DNA of 64,000 bases from Chamaea fasciata (lineage: Eukaryota > Chordata > Aves > Passeriformes > Sylviidae). Numbering within the stretch: position 1 is the first letter of the stretch; every line of letters begins with the position of its first letter. The stretch is taken from the NCBI GenBank assembly GCA_029207755.1, contig JARCOQ010000008.1, positions 25,781,021 through 25,845,020 on the forward strand, in the 5' to 3' direction. The notes under the pieces are model-generated. The model made no database searches. It had not been told where the DNA came from and saw only the letters and a list, made by a program, of their open reading frames with translations. The translations under genes and the position numbers were made by a program. Shown here piece after piece: positions 51,211 through 62,835 of this stretch.

Positions 51211-52693
51211 TATTTTTTTTTTATCAGTCAAAATTAGTTTGGACTGCCATTACCCAGGACTTTCCAACCTCAGGCAGATAAAACAAATAAGCTAGTAGCT
51301 AGATTATCCAGTATCATGCCCTAGTTTTTTACTCCTGCTTTGTTCTTACCTAATTCTTGCTGCTCAGAGAGACAAGAGGGGTGAGAGCAACATATTTAAT
51401 AGCTGACATATTCCAGCTGGTGATGGATGGAAGCTTTGGACCTGTCCAACCCAAGATGGAATTTAACATGGATGTCTGACCGGATGGGGTCTTTGGTTGC
51501 TAGAGTTTTCAAGGTGACCTCTGCTCTCCTATGTGAGGAGTCTCAGCTGGTCAACCTCCTTCAAAACATTAGCAAGGACCAAGAGCACTAGTTCCAACAG
51601 TTTTTGTCTCACTGACTGGGTCCATGTGGGCCACATTTCTGATGGAGGGACATGCCCAAGTGAGTAATTTCAGACACTTAGAGTTTAGGGCAGGTTTCAT
51701 AGTCAATTCAAACTCCAGCTTTGGGCAATATGTTTCCAACCTGGCTGCTTTTATTTCTCATAAAGAATGCTGTGGGCACAAGAGTCCTGTATTTGTTATG
51801 GCTTTGTAAATACACTTAAAAACACATAAAATTTGGCCAGAATACTTACAAAATGCTTAGAGCAGTAGCTCAGTAATACATTTGGTAGATCAGTTGAAGA
51901 TGGAATCAGACACTGACTTTCTGTATTCTTAGGTGGAAACAAGAAACTCATGGGCACTGCTGTTTGCTGCAATTTAATGAAACATGGATAATTCAATGTA
52001 AAGAAAAGAAAGTAATGGAATCTTCTGGCTGAAAAGCATGCTTTCAAGACAAAAAGATATGTCACATATAATCAAATTAATTTTCAGTTTTGAAATACTA
52101 AGCTTTAATCAAAATTGTATTTCAGTAAATGGAAGGTTGCAATAGTTCAGATAAAAAAAATGGAGAAGGTTTTTTTTTTCTAAATGAAAATTAAGCCTGT
52201 TTCAAACCTTTCTAACAAAGTTTTGAGATATGTATTTTGTTTCTCAAAACAAGGTTTTGTATTTTAACTGACATAATGGTCTTTGAATGTTCTGAACATA
52301 CATGCAATAATGTTTATCTCCTATATAATTTTCATCAAACTTAGTGTCCTAAAGTCCATTAGTAAGGAAAAAGAGGGGAAACCTATTTCTGAAAGATCTG
52401 TTTAATAAATGCTGAATGACAGCTACTCAGGAAAACAAAGAATTTCTTGTTTTTTAATGAAAATCAAGATCATCAGATTGCTAGCTTTGCTAAAGAGGGT
52501 TGTCATTTAGTACTCAGCCCAGACAAAAAGGAAATCAAGTTGAAAGTTTTATGATTGAGGTGAAGACATGGTCTGATTGACCACACCTCACTTTGGAGTT
52601 CTGAATTCTGAATAGCAGATATTTTTTTCCTGAATGAAGAGAGTAAGTATTTTTGTGAAATGAAAAGCCACTTACCCACCTCTTTCCTTAACA
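51211..52693. other. Non-coding stretch, no gene seen
   Basis: AT-rich DNA between two CR1 fragments. Hairpin-like CAAAAC-AAG-GTTTTG near 52244. No gene recognised. Confidence 0.55.
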
Positions 52694-53010
52694 GGAAGTA
52701 TCCAGGATTGGCGACTGAACTACTTCCCTGGCCATCCTGTTCCCATGCTTGAAAACCCTTTCAATGAGGAAATTTTTCCCAATATCCAATCTAAATCTCC
52801 CCTGCTGCAACTTGAGGCTGTTTCCTCTTGCCCAATTTCTTTTTATTGGTAAGAAGTGATGACCCTCACCTGGCTACAATCCCTTTTCACGTGGCTGTAG
52901 AGTGATGTCACCCCTGAGCCTCCCTTTCTCCAGGCCAAACACCCCCAGCTCCCTCAACAGCTCCTCATAGGATCTGTGCTCCAGACCCTTCACCAGCTTT
53001 GTTGGTCCTT
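52694..53010 (-). mobile_element. CR1 LINE fragment including RT C-terminal region
   Basis: Reverse complement of CR1 covering the end of the reverse-transcriptase ORF and part of the 3' UTR. Recognisable blocks in order on the + strand: TTGAAAACCCTTTCAATGAGG, TCCAATCTAAATCTCCCCTG, AACTTGAGGCTGTTTCCTC, TGAGCCTCCCTTTCTCCAGG, and CTCCAGACCCTTCACCAG. Translated on the minus strand, 52874-53000 contains [17 protein letters not shown], matching the CR1 RT C-terminal motif. Both ends are missing, and the ORF is broken by stops. No protein function is expected. Confidence 0.88.
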
Positions 53011-55805
53011 GGAGGAAAGAAATGCATCTCCATCTCATCTTCAGCAATGGAGATGAAGCCAAAGAGCAAAGAAAACCTTCTCTGCTGAAGCACTGCAAAC
53101 TTGTTCTCAGGAAGCCTAAGGGAGGGAATGTATGTCAACCAGGAAAGAGAGCAGGGAACAAAATACTTGGGAAAAGTTGTAAACCCCCATGGCACAACTG
53201 GTGACTGCTCTGCTTTCTGCCAGGTAGCTGTTTCAGGAAGGTTTATCATCCTGGTTGGAGTCAGTAATCAAAAATTATCAGTATGAGATTATTTTTCCTA
53301 AACTCTTTTTATTACATGTTCCCAGTCAAAGGCAGCAAAGGGCAGAGACTGTCCAGAAACCTGGAATTCAGTGCAAGAATTTCAACTTTCCATAGGTTAG
53401 CTCTGATATTTTTCTTCCCTCTGACTTCTAGGCTTCATACCAGAGAAGCAATCAGCAGAAAACCAGCTAATTTGACCACAGAAAGAAATAACTCAATACT
53501 CTAAATTTTTCTAACCTGTCCACCTTTAATTTCCAGCAACAAGGAAGTGTGACCCCCTTTGGGAGTCTGTTCCCTTTGCTTGAGTTAACACAGTACAGCC
53601 AATTTTCCCATTCATGTTTCACACAGAAGGCTATTTCCCAGCTGCTAGAAGTAGATATTTAGCTGCTTTTAAAACTCGATGAGTTCTGTAATTGAAACAC
53701 TAAGTTATTCTGTGCACAAAAAATCTCGATCAGTTGCTGCTTACACAACAGATACCAAACTTTTTGGTTTGTGTTATTTTACTCCTTTTTCTATTGAAAA
53801 CTTTACAGAAAACTAAATTTTTCTTCAAGAAGAGGAAAAAAACACACCTTTTTTCCTAGTTTAATAGTCCTAGAAGATATTTTTTTTCCATGATCACGTT
53901 GAAATTACCTGGTTTGGTCTATTGCTTAAAATGAGAAGATTTCATGTTTAATATATTTAACATGATCAGAGTTATTTTGAACTGCAAGAATGTTGTATAG
54001 GATCTGGAGTTAATACTAAACATGCTGTTTACCAGAATTAATGCTCACAGCTAGAGAAGTTTACAGCTAAATTTAGTCCTGCTGTATTGAACAGGGCACA
54101 TACTTTTTAAAACTTCTCTTGAAATATAAAGCAGCGTTAACAACTGTTTGCACATTTTTATGTATTTATCTTCCAGTGTCTGTGTTCTCCTGATCTCTGA
54201 AGCTGGCTAAGAAATAATTAGATAATGTTTTTAGAAAGTGTGTCTTTAAAAGTTTTCAAGATATTGAAATAGATGAGCCACTTACAAAACATTATGCATT
54301 CTAAAGTCATTGACTTTTGAATACACCATATCAAATAATTTATAATCTTTCTTGAGTGTATATGTTAATTTTCTTACAAGAACTACAGCCCAACTTCTTA
54401 AAGGTATTTTACTTTCTAATTCCTAGGGAAATCAGTGTGGATTAGGGACTGAAATTGGCATTAGACTTTTAAATAATTTTGAGAATCTGAATATAATCTC
54501 TTAACCACAATGGCATTTATAGCAATTAGGAAAAATAATACTGGAATTATAAGTATAAAGTAGTTTTCATAATTGACTGAAACATATCTGTCAATACACC
54601 AAAGGAAGTCCCCCAAATCTGGGAACACTCAGCTGTTTCTTGAAATTGTTGTATGTGAGAAGGAACAGGACTGAGCCATGGCCAACTCCTGGATAGAGGT
54701 TACCTGTGAAAAAATGAAGAAATCTTTCAGTTGCTGTCTGCTGGCTCCTGAGGGATCCAGTGAATGTCACCAGTGCTGTCCAGCCAGACCCTAGCACTGT
54801 GTCTTGTCCATGTCGACAACAAGATTAGGTCGCTTGTCCTGATCCCAGTACAGGCCATCTACTTGTCCCATCTTCCCATAACTTCCTTCAAATGCTGCAT
54901 TCTGTTTTGGTTTTGTGTTGTTTTCTTGACTCTTAAAATATTTACTATATTCTACCAAGTGACAGTTTTCTTCTTCCCCAAAGGTGGCTGCATTCACCTC
55001 TGTGGTGGCTGAAACTATCCTTGGGCAACATACACGTCCATAAAATGTTCATGGGCCCTCAGATGAAGGGGGGGCTGCCTACAGGGACAAGAGTATTTCC
55101 CTCCTGTCCAGCTGACAGAGGTGGCTGAATTATGTCAGCTGGTGTAAGTATACATATACACACACAGCTCTATTCATATGGCTTTATATAGCTTGTCAAA
55201 GCACTGCATTCTCACCAGGCCATTGTGAGTTTTTCCATTTCTGCTAACTTGGTACAACACAGCATTCCCGTGCATTTGTTTTAACAGTTCTTTTTTATCC
55301 AGAAAGTGTCCTTTCAATTAGCTGCTGCTAATTAAAAAAACCTAACAAATATCTAGACGGTTCTGAAAACTGGTGATAGTCTATGTATTAAATGAATAAG
55401 GACAAGTAGAAGTTAAGCTCATTAAGGCTTACAGGGGTTAACGAGCAGGAACATTAGTTGAGCATTGCTCAGAATTTTAAAGAGGGATTTCACTGGCATA
55501 TGAGCTAACACAGAGGCTGGATCTGAAGAGGTGTGTGGGGACATGAGCAAAGTATCACAAGTGAGGGCAAGGAGATACAGACATCAGCTACTCCAGAGTC
55601 GCTTTTATGGAATGGCCAGTATGTTGTAAAAATACAGGCTAGGTTTCCCTCTGATGAAAGAAGGCATTAACTGTGTCCTGCAATGGCTGAGAACTGTGAC
55701 ACTGTTGGAGAAAAATCTTCCGCATGGAGGCCCAGCATAACAGGGCCAGAAGTGCAGTTAATCCTAACCATTTGTGTCTGTCAGGAAAGTCAGGAAGCCA
55801 AGGCT
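53011..55805. other. Non-coding stretch between two CR1 copies
   Basis: AT-rich DNA. A near-perfect 22 bp palindrome lies at 53943-53964. No gene recognised. Confidence 0.5.
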
Positions 55806-56390
55806 TTTGGGGAGGAGTGTGGCCAGCAGGACTAGGGAGGTGATTCTTCCCCTGTACTCAGCACTGGTCAGGCTGCACCTTGAGTGCTGTGTCCAGTTCT
55901 TGGCCAGTCAGTTTGGGAAGAATGTAGAGATGTTGGAGTGTGTCCAGAGAAGGGAAACAAGGCTGATGAAGGTTCTGGAGCACAAGTACAATGAGGAGCT
56001 GTTGAGGGAGCTGGGGGTATTTAGCCTGGAGAAAAGGAGGCTCAGGGGAGACCTTGACACTTTGTACAACCACGTGAAAGGAGATTGTAGCTAATGGAGG
56101 TAGGGCTCTTCTTCCCCGGCAGCCAGGGGCAGGATGAGACAACACAGCCTCAAGCTGCACCAGGAGGGGTTTAGATTGGACATTAAGAAAAATTTCTTCC
56201 CAGAAAGGATGATTAGACATTGGAATGGGCTCCCCAGGTGGGGAGTCACCATCCCTGGAGGTAGTTAAGGAAAGGTTGGATGTGGCACTCAGTGCCATGG
56301 TGTGGTTTACATGGTGGTGTTTGGGCATAGGCTGGACTCGGTGATCTCAGAGGTCTTTTCCAACCTAATTTTCTAACCTAATCTGTACTT
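55806..56390 (+). mobile_element. CR1 LINE copy with RT C-terminal end and near-complete 3' region
   Basis: The clearest CR1 in the window. The frame from 55806 to about 56094 reads [20 protein letters not shown], then CVQRRETRL and [20 protein letters not shown], the conserved C-terminal part of CR1 reverse transcriptase. It then runs through the 3' UTR (GGATGAGACAACACAGCCTC, GCACTCAGTGCCATGG, GGCTGGACTCGGTGATCTC, AGAGGTCTTTTCCAACCTA). The normal terminal tandem ATTCTATGA-like repeats are largely lost: it ends with diverged TTTTCTAACCTAATCTG. It is 5'-truncated, and the frame ends at a stop near 56092. A reverse-strand frame across the same bases is a shadow. Confidence 0.92.
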
Positions 56391-56450
56391 TTGTATGCAG
56401 AGAGGAATTGCTGCAATATGCTCAACTCTGTTACTGCAGAATATGTATTT
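56391..56450. other. Short unannotated spacer
   Basis: Sequence between CR1 and a TA microsatellite; nothing recognised. Confidence 0.5.
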
Positions 56451-56478
56451 TATATATTTATATATATATATATATATA
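56451..56478. repeat. (TA)n microsatellite
   Basis: TATATATTTA followed by eight uninterrupted TA pairs (56461-56476) and CA. Confidence 0.9.
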
Positions 56479-56992
56479 CATAAAAAGCATGTGATGCTTT
56501 ATCTAACTGCTGAACCTGTGCTCCATACTACACTCAGTACACCCAAACAGCCCTCTTAATGTCCAAACTGTCAATTGCAATAATCTCCAGGCCAGGTTAT
56601 TTAAAATAAGGAGACAAAAGCCCTAAACCAAACCAAATTAAACAAACCTGTTTCCATGTTGTTTCAAATAGACCCAATTAGTTAATGCCTGTAAGTTAAT
56701 AAATGTTTCATAAATTGGGTTCAACCACACAGATGCTGTGACTGAAGTATCCAATAGAATTTTTATTCTGCAGTAAGGTGGCCACTATTTTTGTAAGGCA
56801 GCACAATATGCCTATATTGGCAGGAGGAAGGTAATAAATGTCATTTCAATTCTTCCAAATGTGGATGATAAGGGGTAATATGAGGGTGACTGGGAATAGG
56901 AAAACCAAATCTAGGTAGAAGCATAGGTGGAAATAGCAATTAGGCAAAAGCAAAATTGAGCCAAACCAGCCCTAACAGCAGAAAAGATACTT

Positions 56993-56994
<2 letters not shown>
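56479..56994. other. Non-coding stretch, no gene seen
   Basis: AT-rich unique-looking DNA. The part around 56660-56760 reads like a conserved non-coding element (CCAATTAGTTAATG and similar words), but this cannot be tested here. Confidence 0.4.
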
Positions 56995-57031
<37 letters not shown>

Positions 57032-57040
57032 CTTTTTTTT
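56995..57040. repeat. Poly(T) tract, 37 T then C then 8 T
   Basis: T run 56995-57031, one C, then T 57033-57040. No canonical polyadenylation signal beside it on the minus strand. Confidence 0.9.
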
Positions 57041-58401
57041 AATAGAGGACTTAATTGGAAAAGTCTGCATTCCTCATATACATACAGAGAACTCAGTTTT
57101 GAATTAGGCTTTTAAAAAAGGTGTTTGCTATTGGCATCCTCTCTGAGAAGTGGCTGGTGGTTTTAAGGTTCTCTGTGAGATGCTGCTTGGCTGATTTTAG
57201 ATGAAGGAATGGGCTTGCTTTGCATAAGAGTACTAAACTACCTGTATTAAAGACTTGAACTCTCAGATCTCAGGGGAATCAGTGGCATTTACTTCAGGTG
57301 TTGACCATGCTTTAAGCGTATTTGACCACTGCCTGGTACAAATTCTGCTAGGGGTAGAGTGCATTGATTATTCTAGAGGAAGCTTCCTCCAGTAGTCAGT
57401 TGAGAAAGAAAACAAATCCCTGATGACTTGCAAAGGTCTTGGCTTCTTTCTGATATTTTTAGGTAAGCTGAAGTATGAGGTCTCTGAGGCTCAACTGTTT
57501 CATCCTGGCTTCCCTGGGACCCAGAATCCTGTGTTACAAAACACCTGAATAGGACTAGCTTTTTAAATCTTATCTGACCTTTGCTGCACAGATGTGTTTT
57601 TGTAATTCTTCATTGCTGATAACTTGTCTGCACTACATTCTATGGGAGGAGAAAGCATTAATAATAATTAAAAAAGAAAAGTATCCACTGAGTTCTCAGC
57701 AGAATGGTTAAAAAAATTTGAAATTATTCTTTCCTTTCCTTATGTCCTGTGTTTTAGGATCAAGGAGTAAACAGAAGTAAATTAACCTTCATCTGGCTCT
57801 TTTGTGTGCATCTTATTAACCTCCAGCATGTAAGGAAATGTGTCTGAACAAAGATGCAGATTATCAATATTAAAAGGTCATATTCATTATAATTAATATA
57901 TGGGAGCATAACTGTGGTACTCAGGGATGCTGTGGTAACTATTTTTGTTTGGGGCCTAGGGAATGTAAAGCAGCCAGTTTGAGCAGCACAAAAATATTAC
58001 AGGAAGTTCCTTTGAAATGGTGACTTATTATATTGAATTACAGTACAAGAATAAGGCCTCTACAAGTGGCACTACCTTTGCACAATATAAAACCAATCTC
58101 CTGCCCCCAATAGATGGATCAAAATGAGACAGCCAGAAAATGCTTTACAAAGGCCAAAACAAATGCCAGAAAATCTAATCTGTCTGCAGAAAGATGCCAC
58201 ACTTCCGATAAGCCTGGGCCATGACCCAGTCTGTCTTGAATCCTAAACTGGACAGTTTGTCAGTCACAGGCCAACTCTCCTCTGGCTCACGGTGTAAGGG
58301 AGGATTAGCATTCTTTTCAAGGGGCTAAAGCCCACATTGCTAGATTATAGGGGTTTTTTTGGTTTGGTTTTTTTTTTCCCCCTTGTTTTTTGGTGATTGG
58401 T

Positions 58402-58403
<2 letters not shown>
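57041..58403. other. Non-coding stretch, no gene seen
   Basis: AT-rich DNA with short frames only. No gene or repeat family recognised. Confidence 0.55.

Positions 58404-58434
<31 letters not shown>
58404..58434. repeat. Poly(T) tract, 31 T
   Basis: Uninterrupted run of 31 T, in a T/G-rich context that starts near 58351. A minus-strand frame over it is low-complexity lysine only. Confidence 0.9.
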
Positions 58435-58438
<4 letters not shown>

Positions 58439-59955
58439 AGTAGCTGGAATTTCTCACAAGTAACAAAGCACATGGGGTCTTGGATTTGGGCAGGGTGCTG
58501 TGGAGGTCTGCTGCTTAACCTTTGGTGGTGACTTACACTAAGGTCTGTTTCCTTGATGGGGAGATTGGTTCCTGAGACTGCTGTTTGAGGCACTTTTTCC
58601 TGATTTGTGATTTATTCTTTTCCTTCATGGGAAATTACATTAATTTGTTACAGATCAGGACCACTACAAGTGCAAAAATCCTCTTTTGAGATTTGTACAG
58701 GCGGTTTTGCAGATATTTGACTTCTTGAGTAGGGGAAGGTTTCTGCACAGAAAGCTCATCAAAACGGGAATTTGTATCAAAGAATGTAGTGCCATGTTTA
58801 TTTCAAGTCTTTAACATTATTTGAAAACCACCCCATCTTTTTGGTAAGGGTCTGGAGAACATACAAATGAATGTTCAAACAAAATTTTGCAGACAACGCT
58901 TGTAGATATTTTGACTACTGGCCACAGGGTTATGCCTTTATATTTTAAACTACTTCCAAGTCTATTATAACTGAGGGGAGATAGAAATGTGTAATATTTT
59001 TGGTTCTCTGAAGAAACCAGACTCCTGATTCATACATGGGAGCAGTGGGTGTATGAAACATCCTGAATGCTGCCCACCAACTAAAGGCCATTATGAAATG
59101 GTAGCAGTGGTCAACACCACAAATACCTTCCTCATGGGTGAGTCCTATCAGGTAGGAACAGTTACTTGTCAGAAATCAGGAATGCATTACCGTAATGACT
59201 TCTAAGGCACATGCCACTGAGGCTCTGAACACTTTAGTAGATGCTCCGAGCTACTTCAGGGTATGAAAGCCTCCAGGTGAGAGAGCTGGGTTGATATCTT
59301 CAAAAGACTTCTTCAGAACTGGTAATATTCAAAGTTGCCTTGAAGATATTTTTAAGTCAGCACTTTTCCTAGTAAGAAGTTATCCTTTGCTTAGGTATCA
59401 AATATTTTAGAAAATTTGCTTGAAATTCAACCAAGTCTTGACAGAAAAGAATAAAAGATTGTTTTCCAAAACTAACTATGAAAAGGGAGGGAAGATAATT
59501 AGGAAAGAAAAAAAAATAAAAAACAGAGCTTAGTAAAATTGCCTAAAATACATTTTAAAAATTATTTTTGCAAGTGGAAATCATAAAGAATTACAGAGTC
59601 AACTAACAAAGGTGTTTTGCTTCACTGTCTATCTTGAGAAAAATGAAATATTTAGAGAATTTTGTAGAAAATCATCTTGAAATCTCTGGGGATGTAGTTA
59701 TATGATCTCAGAGATCTGGGTTTACTGAATATGTTCTTTCGAGACTTTTCCTTACATGGGCGAAGAAATCAAAGCAGGAAGTTTCACAAGAATAAGAACA
59801 AATGAGGTCCAGTTCTGCATGGTTTTGGACGTTCTGATTAAATTATCTGCTCTCATCTAATGAAATCCAGGATTAAGCTTTTCCCGGAGCTGGTTCTAGC
59901 AGCTGTCTATCTTTCCCCAGGTCCAGAGCAGGAGCTCTCTTTTCCTATCTTACAG
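58435..59955. other. Non-coding stretch, no gene seen
   Basis: AT-rich DNA. At its right end, TTTTCCTATCTTACAG (59940-59955) is a good splice-acceptor-like sequence entering the CpG cluster, but no exon frame can be supported. Confidence 0.5.
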
Positions 59956-59976
59956 GTCTCTGTGTTTCTTGAAACT

Positions 59977-60149
59977 CGTATGAACACAAATTTGTTGAAT
60001 CCGCACGCTGCCAAACGCCGGAACGAAGGAGCCAAGGAGCCTTGTGTGCTTGGAAGCGGCTCCTCCCGGGTGGAATACCAGTAGATGGCGCTTGGGAATG
60101 TGCAATCTGCACACTCCGGGGAAAGGTGATTTATTTCTGCCTCCACTCG
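59977..60149. promoter_or_regulatory. Small CpG cluster (candidate regulatory element)
   Basis: Eleven CpG dinucleotides fall in about 170 bp (for example at 60002, 60006, 60016, 60019, 60024, 60057, 60067, 60089, 60117 and 60148), in a window where CpG is otherwise rare. It contains AACGCCGGAACGAAGG, a repeated GGAGCC, and CTCCTCCCGGG. It is smaller than a normal CpG island promoter and has no recognised TATA or gene start. A 74-codon ATG frame (59860-60084) crosses it with no known family. Alternatives are an insulator, a small enhancer, an exon of an unidentified transcript, or a young insertion. Confidence 0.45.
60078..60091 (+). promoter_or_regulatory. CTCF core motif match
   Basis: CCAGTAGATGGCGC fits the CTCF core consensus CCASYAGRKGGCRS at all 14 positions. 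It also includes the ATGGCG core shared with YY1 sites. It sits inside the CpG cluster. Motif match alone does not prove binding. Confidence 0.55.
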
Positions 60150-60236
60150 ACAAAGGGTAACAGCTGAGACATGACTGTCTTAAAGTAAAACCATGGTAAC
60201 ACGATGACCTGTAATTTCTTACAACAGAGACAAAGG

Positions 60237-60241
<5 letters not shown>

Positions 60242-60274
<33 letters not shown>
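60242..60274. repeat. Poly(T) tract, 33 T
   Basis: Uninterrupted run of 33 T about 90 bp right of the CpG cluster. Only a variant signal (AATACA) occurs on the minus strand within about 45 bases, so an mRNA tail is not well supported. Confidence 0.9.
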
Positions 60275-62574
60275 CCAATACACCCTGGAAATACTTAACT
60301 CATTGTATTTCCCTCCCGATAGAGAGATCCCCTGATGGCTCTTGGAAGACCAGCAATGTTTGTCTTTGGGGTTTAGAAACCTTAGAGGAAGATTAACCTG
60401 GATAATGGGACCACAACTCTCCCAGTGGTGTTTTCTCCCCTTCTGGTCAAGGGATCCCCTCCAGCTTCTGCAGGAGAGCTCTGCACAGGACAGGCAGCAT
60501 CAGCAGAGGATGGGCTTTAGAGAGTTGCAACAGCAAAAGAACATTAAACTGGGGCTATTGATGGTGGTGGGAATCAATGCTGTAGAAGTTGTACCTCCTC
60601 CCTGTGCTTTGAAGGGTTCACAGCTCTCCTGCAATAAGACATGGCACGATACTGCCGTGAATGCCAGGGAGGTGCCTGCTACAGGAACAGTTTTCTACTT
60701 CTCTGTGTTGCCTGCTTTAAGGAAAGGGTGGTTAAAGTCTGCTGCCTTTGATGACCCAGTCCCCACACCTTGTCCAGAGCTCTGCCACCATGCTGTAGAG
60801 CTGAGAGGGTTTTAAGATAGCTTGGATATTTTTCATTCCATTTGTGCTCTGCAGAGGTCTAGTGAGTTAAATGTCCCATAGCCAGCTACTCCATTACACA
60901 ACAAAGGCAAGGCATTTATTGTGGCTGAACAAATAGCAGAAAAGGAGAAAAATGTCAGGTGTAGAGGGTGTTTGTGGAATTTATGCAGTTTTTTGTAGAT
61001 ACGACTTACCATTTTCCTAGCAACTTTACCACAAGGGACCTCAGAGCTGTAGATGGAGGCAAACAGCTTCGCTTTAATGTGAGAAAGAAATTCCGCTAGC
61101 ACTTTGCCAGAGTAATGGGCAAAATTATGCAGCTTTGTCCCCTGAAAACGCTGGCATTGCAACAGGCCTTTTTATCCGAAATGAGCAGCTGAATAATATT
61201 TTTGACAACTTATTGTGAAGAAAATGCAGTGTTTTTGAGAATGGGTTTGTTTTCCTTTCACATAGTTGCAAACAGTTCTACCTTTTCTCCATTGATGCAT
61301 AATATACATCTGAGCACCCCTTTCTAGCCTTATTAATATGGCATATTTCATATTGTGTAGAAGATTTTGAATAATTTACTCATGGAAATGTTGACAAAAT
61401 CTTCACATTTCTGCAAATTTTATATATGTAAATAAATCATTGCTTTTCCATTAAAACTGCATCCAGAATTCTTATTATTACCCAGATTTACATTTGTTTT
61501 CTATAAACCTTTCCCTTCCAAGTGGCTTCAGAAACACTAATCCATAAAACTTTGCAGCCAATCTTGGTGACCCAAATCTGAATTTCCATTTTATAATGGC
61601 TTAGAGTATTGGTTCAAATACAATTATATCAGTGAGAATTTTTCCATGAAGCAAAATCACACAGAGACACTTAGTGTACAAATGTACATGTCTGTTTTCT
61701 ATTCCTTGAAAGAGGAATTATTTTCTACTGTTTTCAGTTTGCGTTGGAGCAGGTACTTAACATTTTGGCCAAGTTGCACATTGAGTCAGTTTTAGTGGAA
61801 CAGATTTCAATGAGTTTTACCACACTGTGAATTCTTCCTACATTCACATAATTTAAATCCTGAAGAGAGATCAAATCATTCATTAACCTCCCACAATTAG
61901 CCCTAAAATATTTTGTAAGATTTAGAACCTTCTACTTGCAGTGAGGTGAAAAAGGTAAATAGAGAGAGAAGAGTGTGGGTGAGAAAGGGAGGGAATATCT
62001 CATTTAGGTCTAGTTGACCCTTGAGCACAGATTAAATGGATGAAGAAGAAAAATGAATTATTGCAAAAATAAGAAAATAGATAATTTGACATCGCTCTGC
62101 ATGTTAGGTTGCTTGACAATTCTCAGCATTTAGACCAAAGCTGGCTACCATTCAGCAAAACCAGAGGACTATACAAAACTGCAAAAGTGATTATTTTTCA
62201 AAAAACAAATCTGTGGGTAAGATAAGGAATTATCTGGGGAAATCCCTGCTGAGATATTGTGGTAATGGTTTAGAAAGTAATTCAGTAACTGTAATCCCAT
62301 GGAAGGTGTATAATAACAATAACAAGGGAATTTAGTTCTGGGAGAAATGTCCTAGTTGGGTTAACAAACTGCGTCACTACCTATTACTTGGTAGAGAAAA
62401 ATATAAGCGGCTAATTAATGCTTTGGGGACTTAGGAGGAAGGAAAAAGCAAATATGAAAAAACCCAAACCAGACTTCTCCTTCTTCCCCAGGGATAAGGA
62501 AATGCAGGAGGTAGAAAATGATTTATTGTTTTATGCTACTTTATTTCAGCCAGAACTTTGTCAGAGGGCTACAA
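60275..62574. other. Non-coding stretch, no gene seen
   Basis: The 157-codon frame at 60342-60815 starts at TTG, lacks any recognised domain, and is read as non-coding. 61300-61800 is AT-rich and unique-looking. No repeat family recognised. Confidence 0.5.
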
Positions 62575-62835
62575 AGCGTAACTCAGATTTAATCAGCGTA
62601 AATTTTGAGCTTGATTCATTTCTGAGTAGCGTTAAATTTCACTGGGTTTATAATCATATAAATGCAGAGCTCTCAAGGTGATCCTGCCCTTAATAGTTAC
62701 TAGTGAATTTGGCCCAGGCATTGCATTACTATAAGGATGCTTATGAGAAGGGTAAGTCAGTAATTCTTTGCTAGCGTAACTCCAGTGAACTCTGAAGGAA
62801 TTTATTATGCTGTAACTTGTTTCTTCTGAACAGCA
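62575..62835. repeat. Probable ancient amniote interspersed repeat relic
   Basis: Contains, in order, GCGTAACTCAGATTTAATCAG, GCGTAAATTTTGAGC, TGAATTTGGCCCAG and GCGTAACTCCAGTGAACTC. These resemble words of an old amniote repeat (CTCAGATTTACACCAGTGTAA, GAATTTGGCCC, GTAACTCCATTGAA) seen in turtles and birds. The family name is not determined, and it is diverged. Confidence 0.4.

Noticed and set aside
55858..56328. 156-codon minus-strand frame
   Set aside because: It is the antisense shadow of the CR1 copy at 55806-56390.
60342..60815. 157-codon open frame right of the CpG cluster
   Set aside because: It begins at TTG, has no recognised family, and a vertebrate gene would need an ATG or splice-framed exon.
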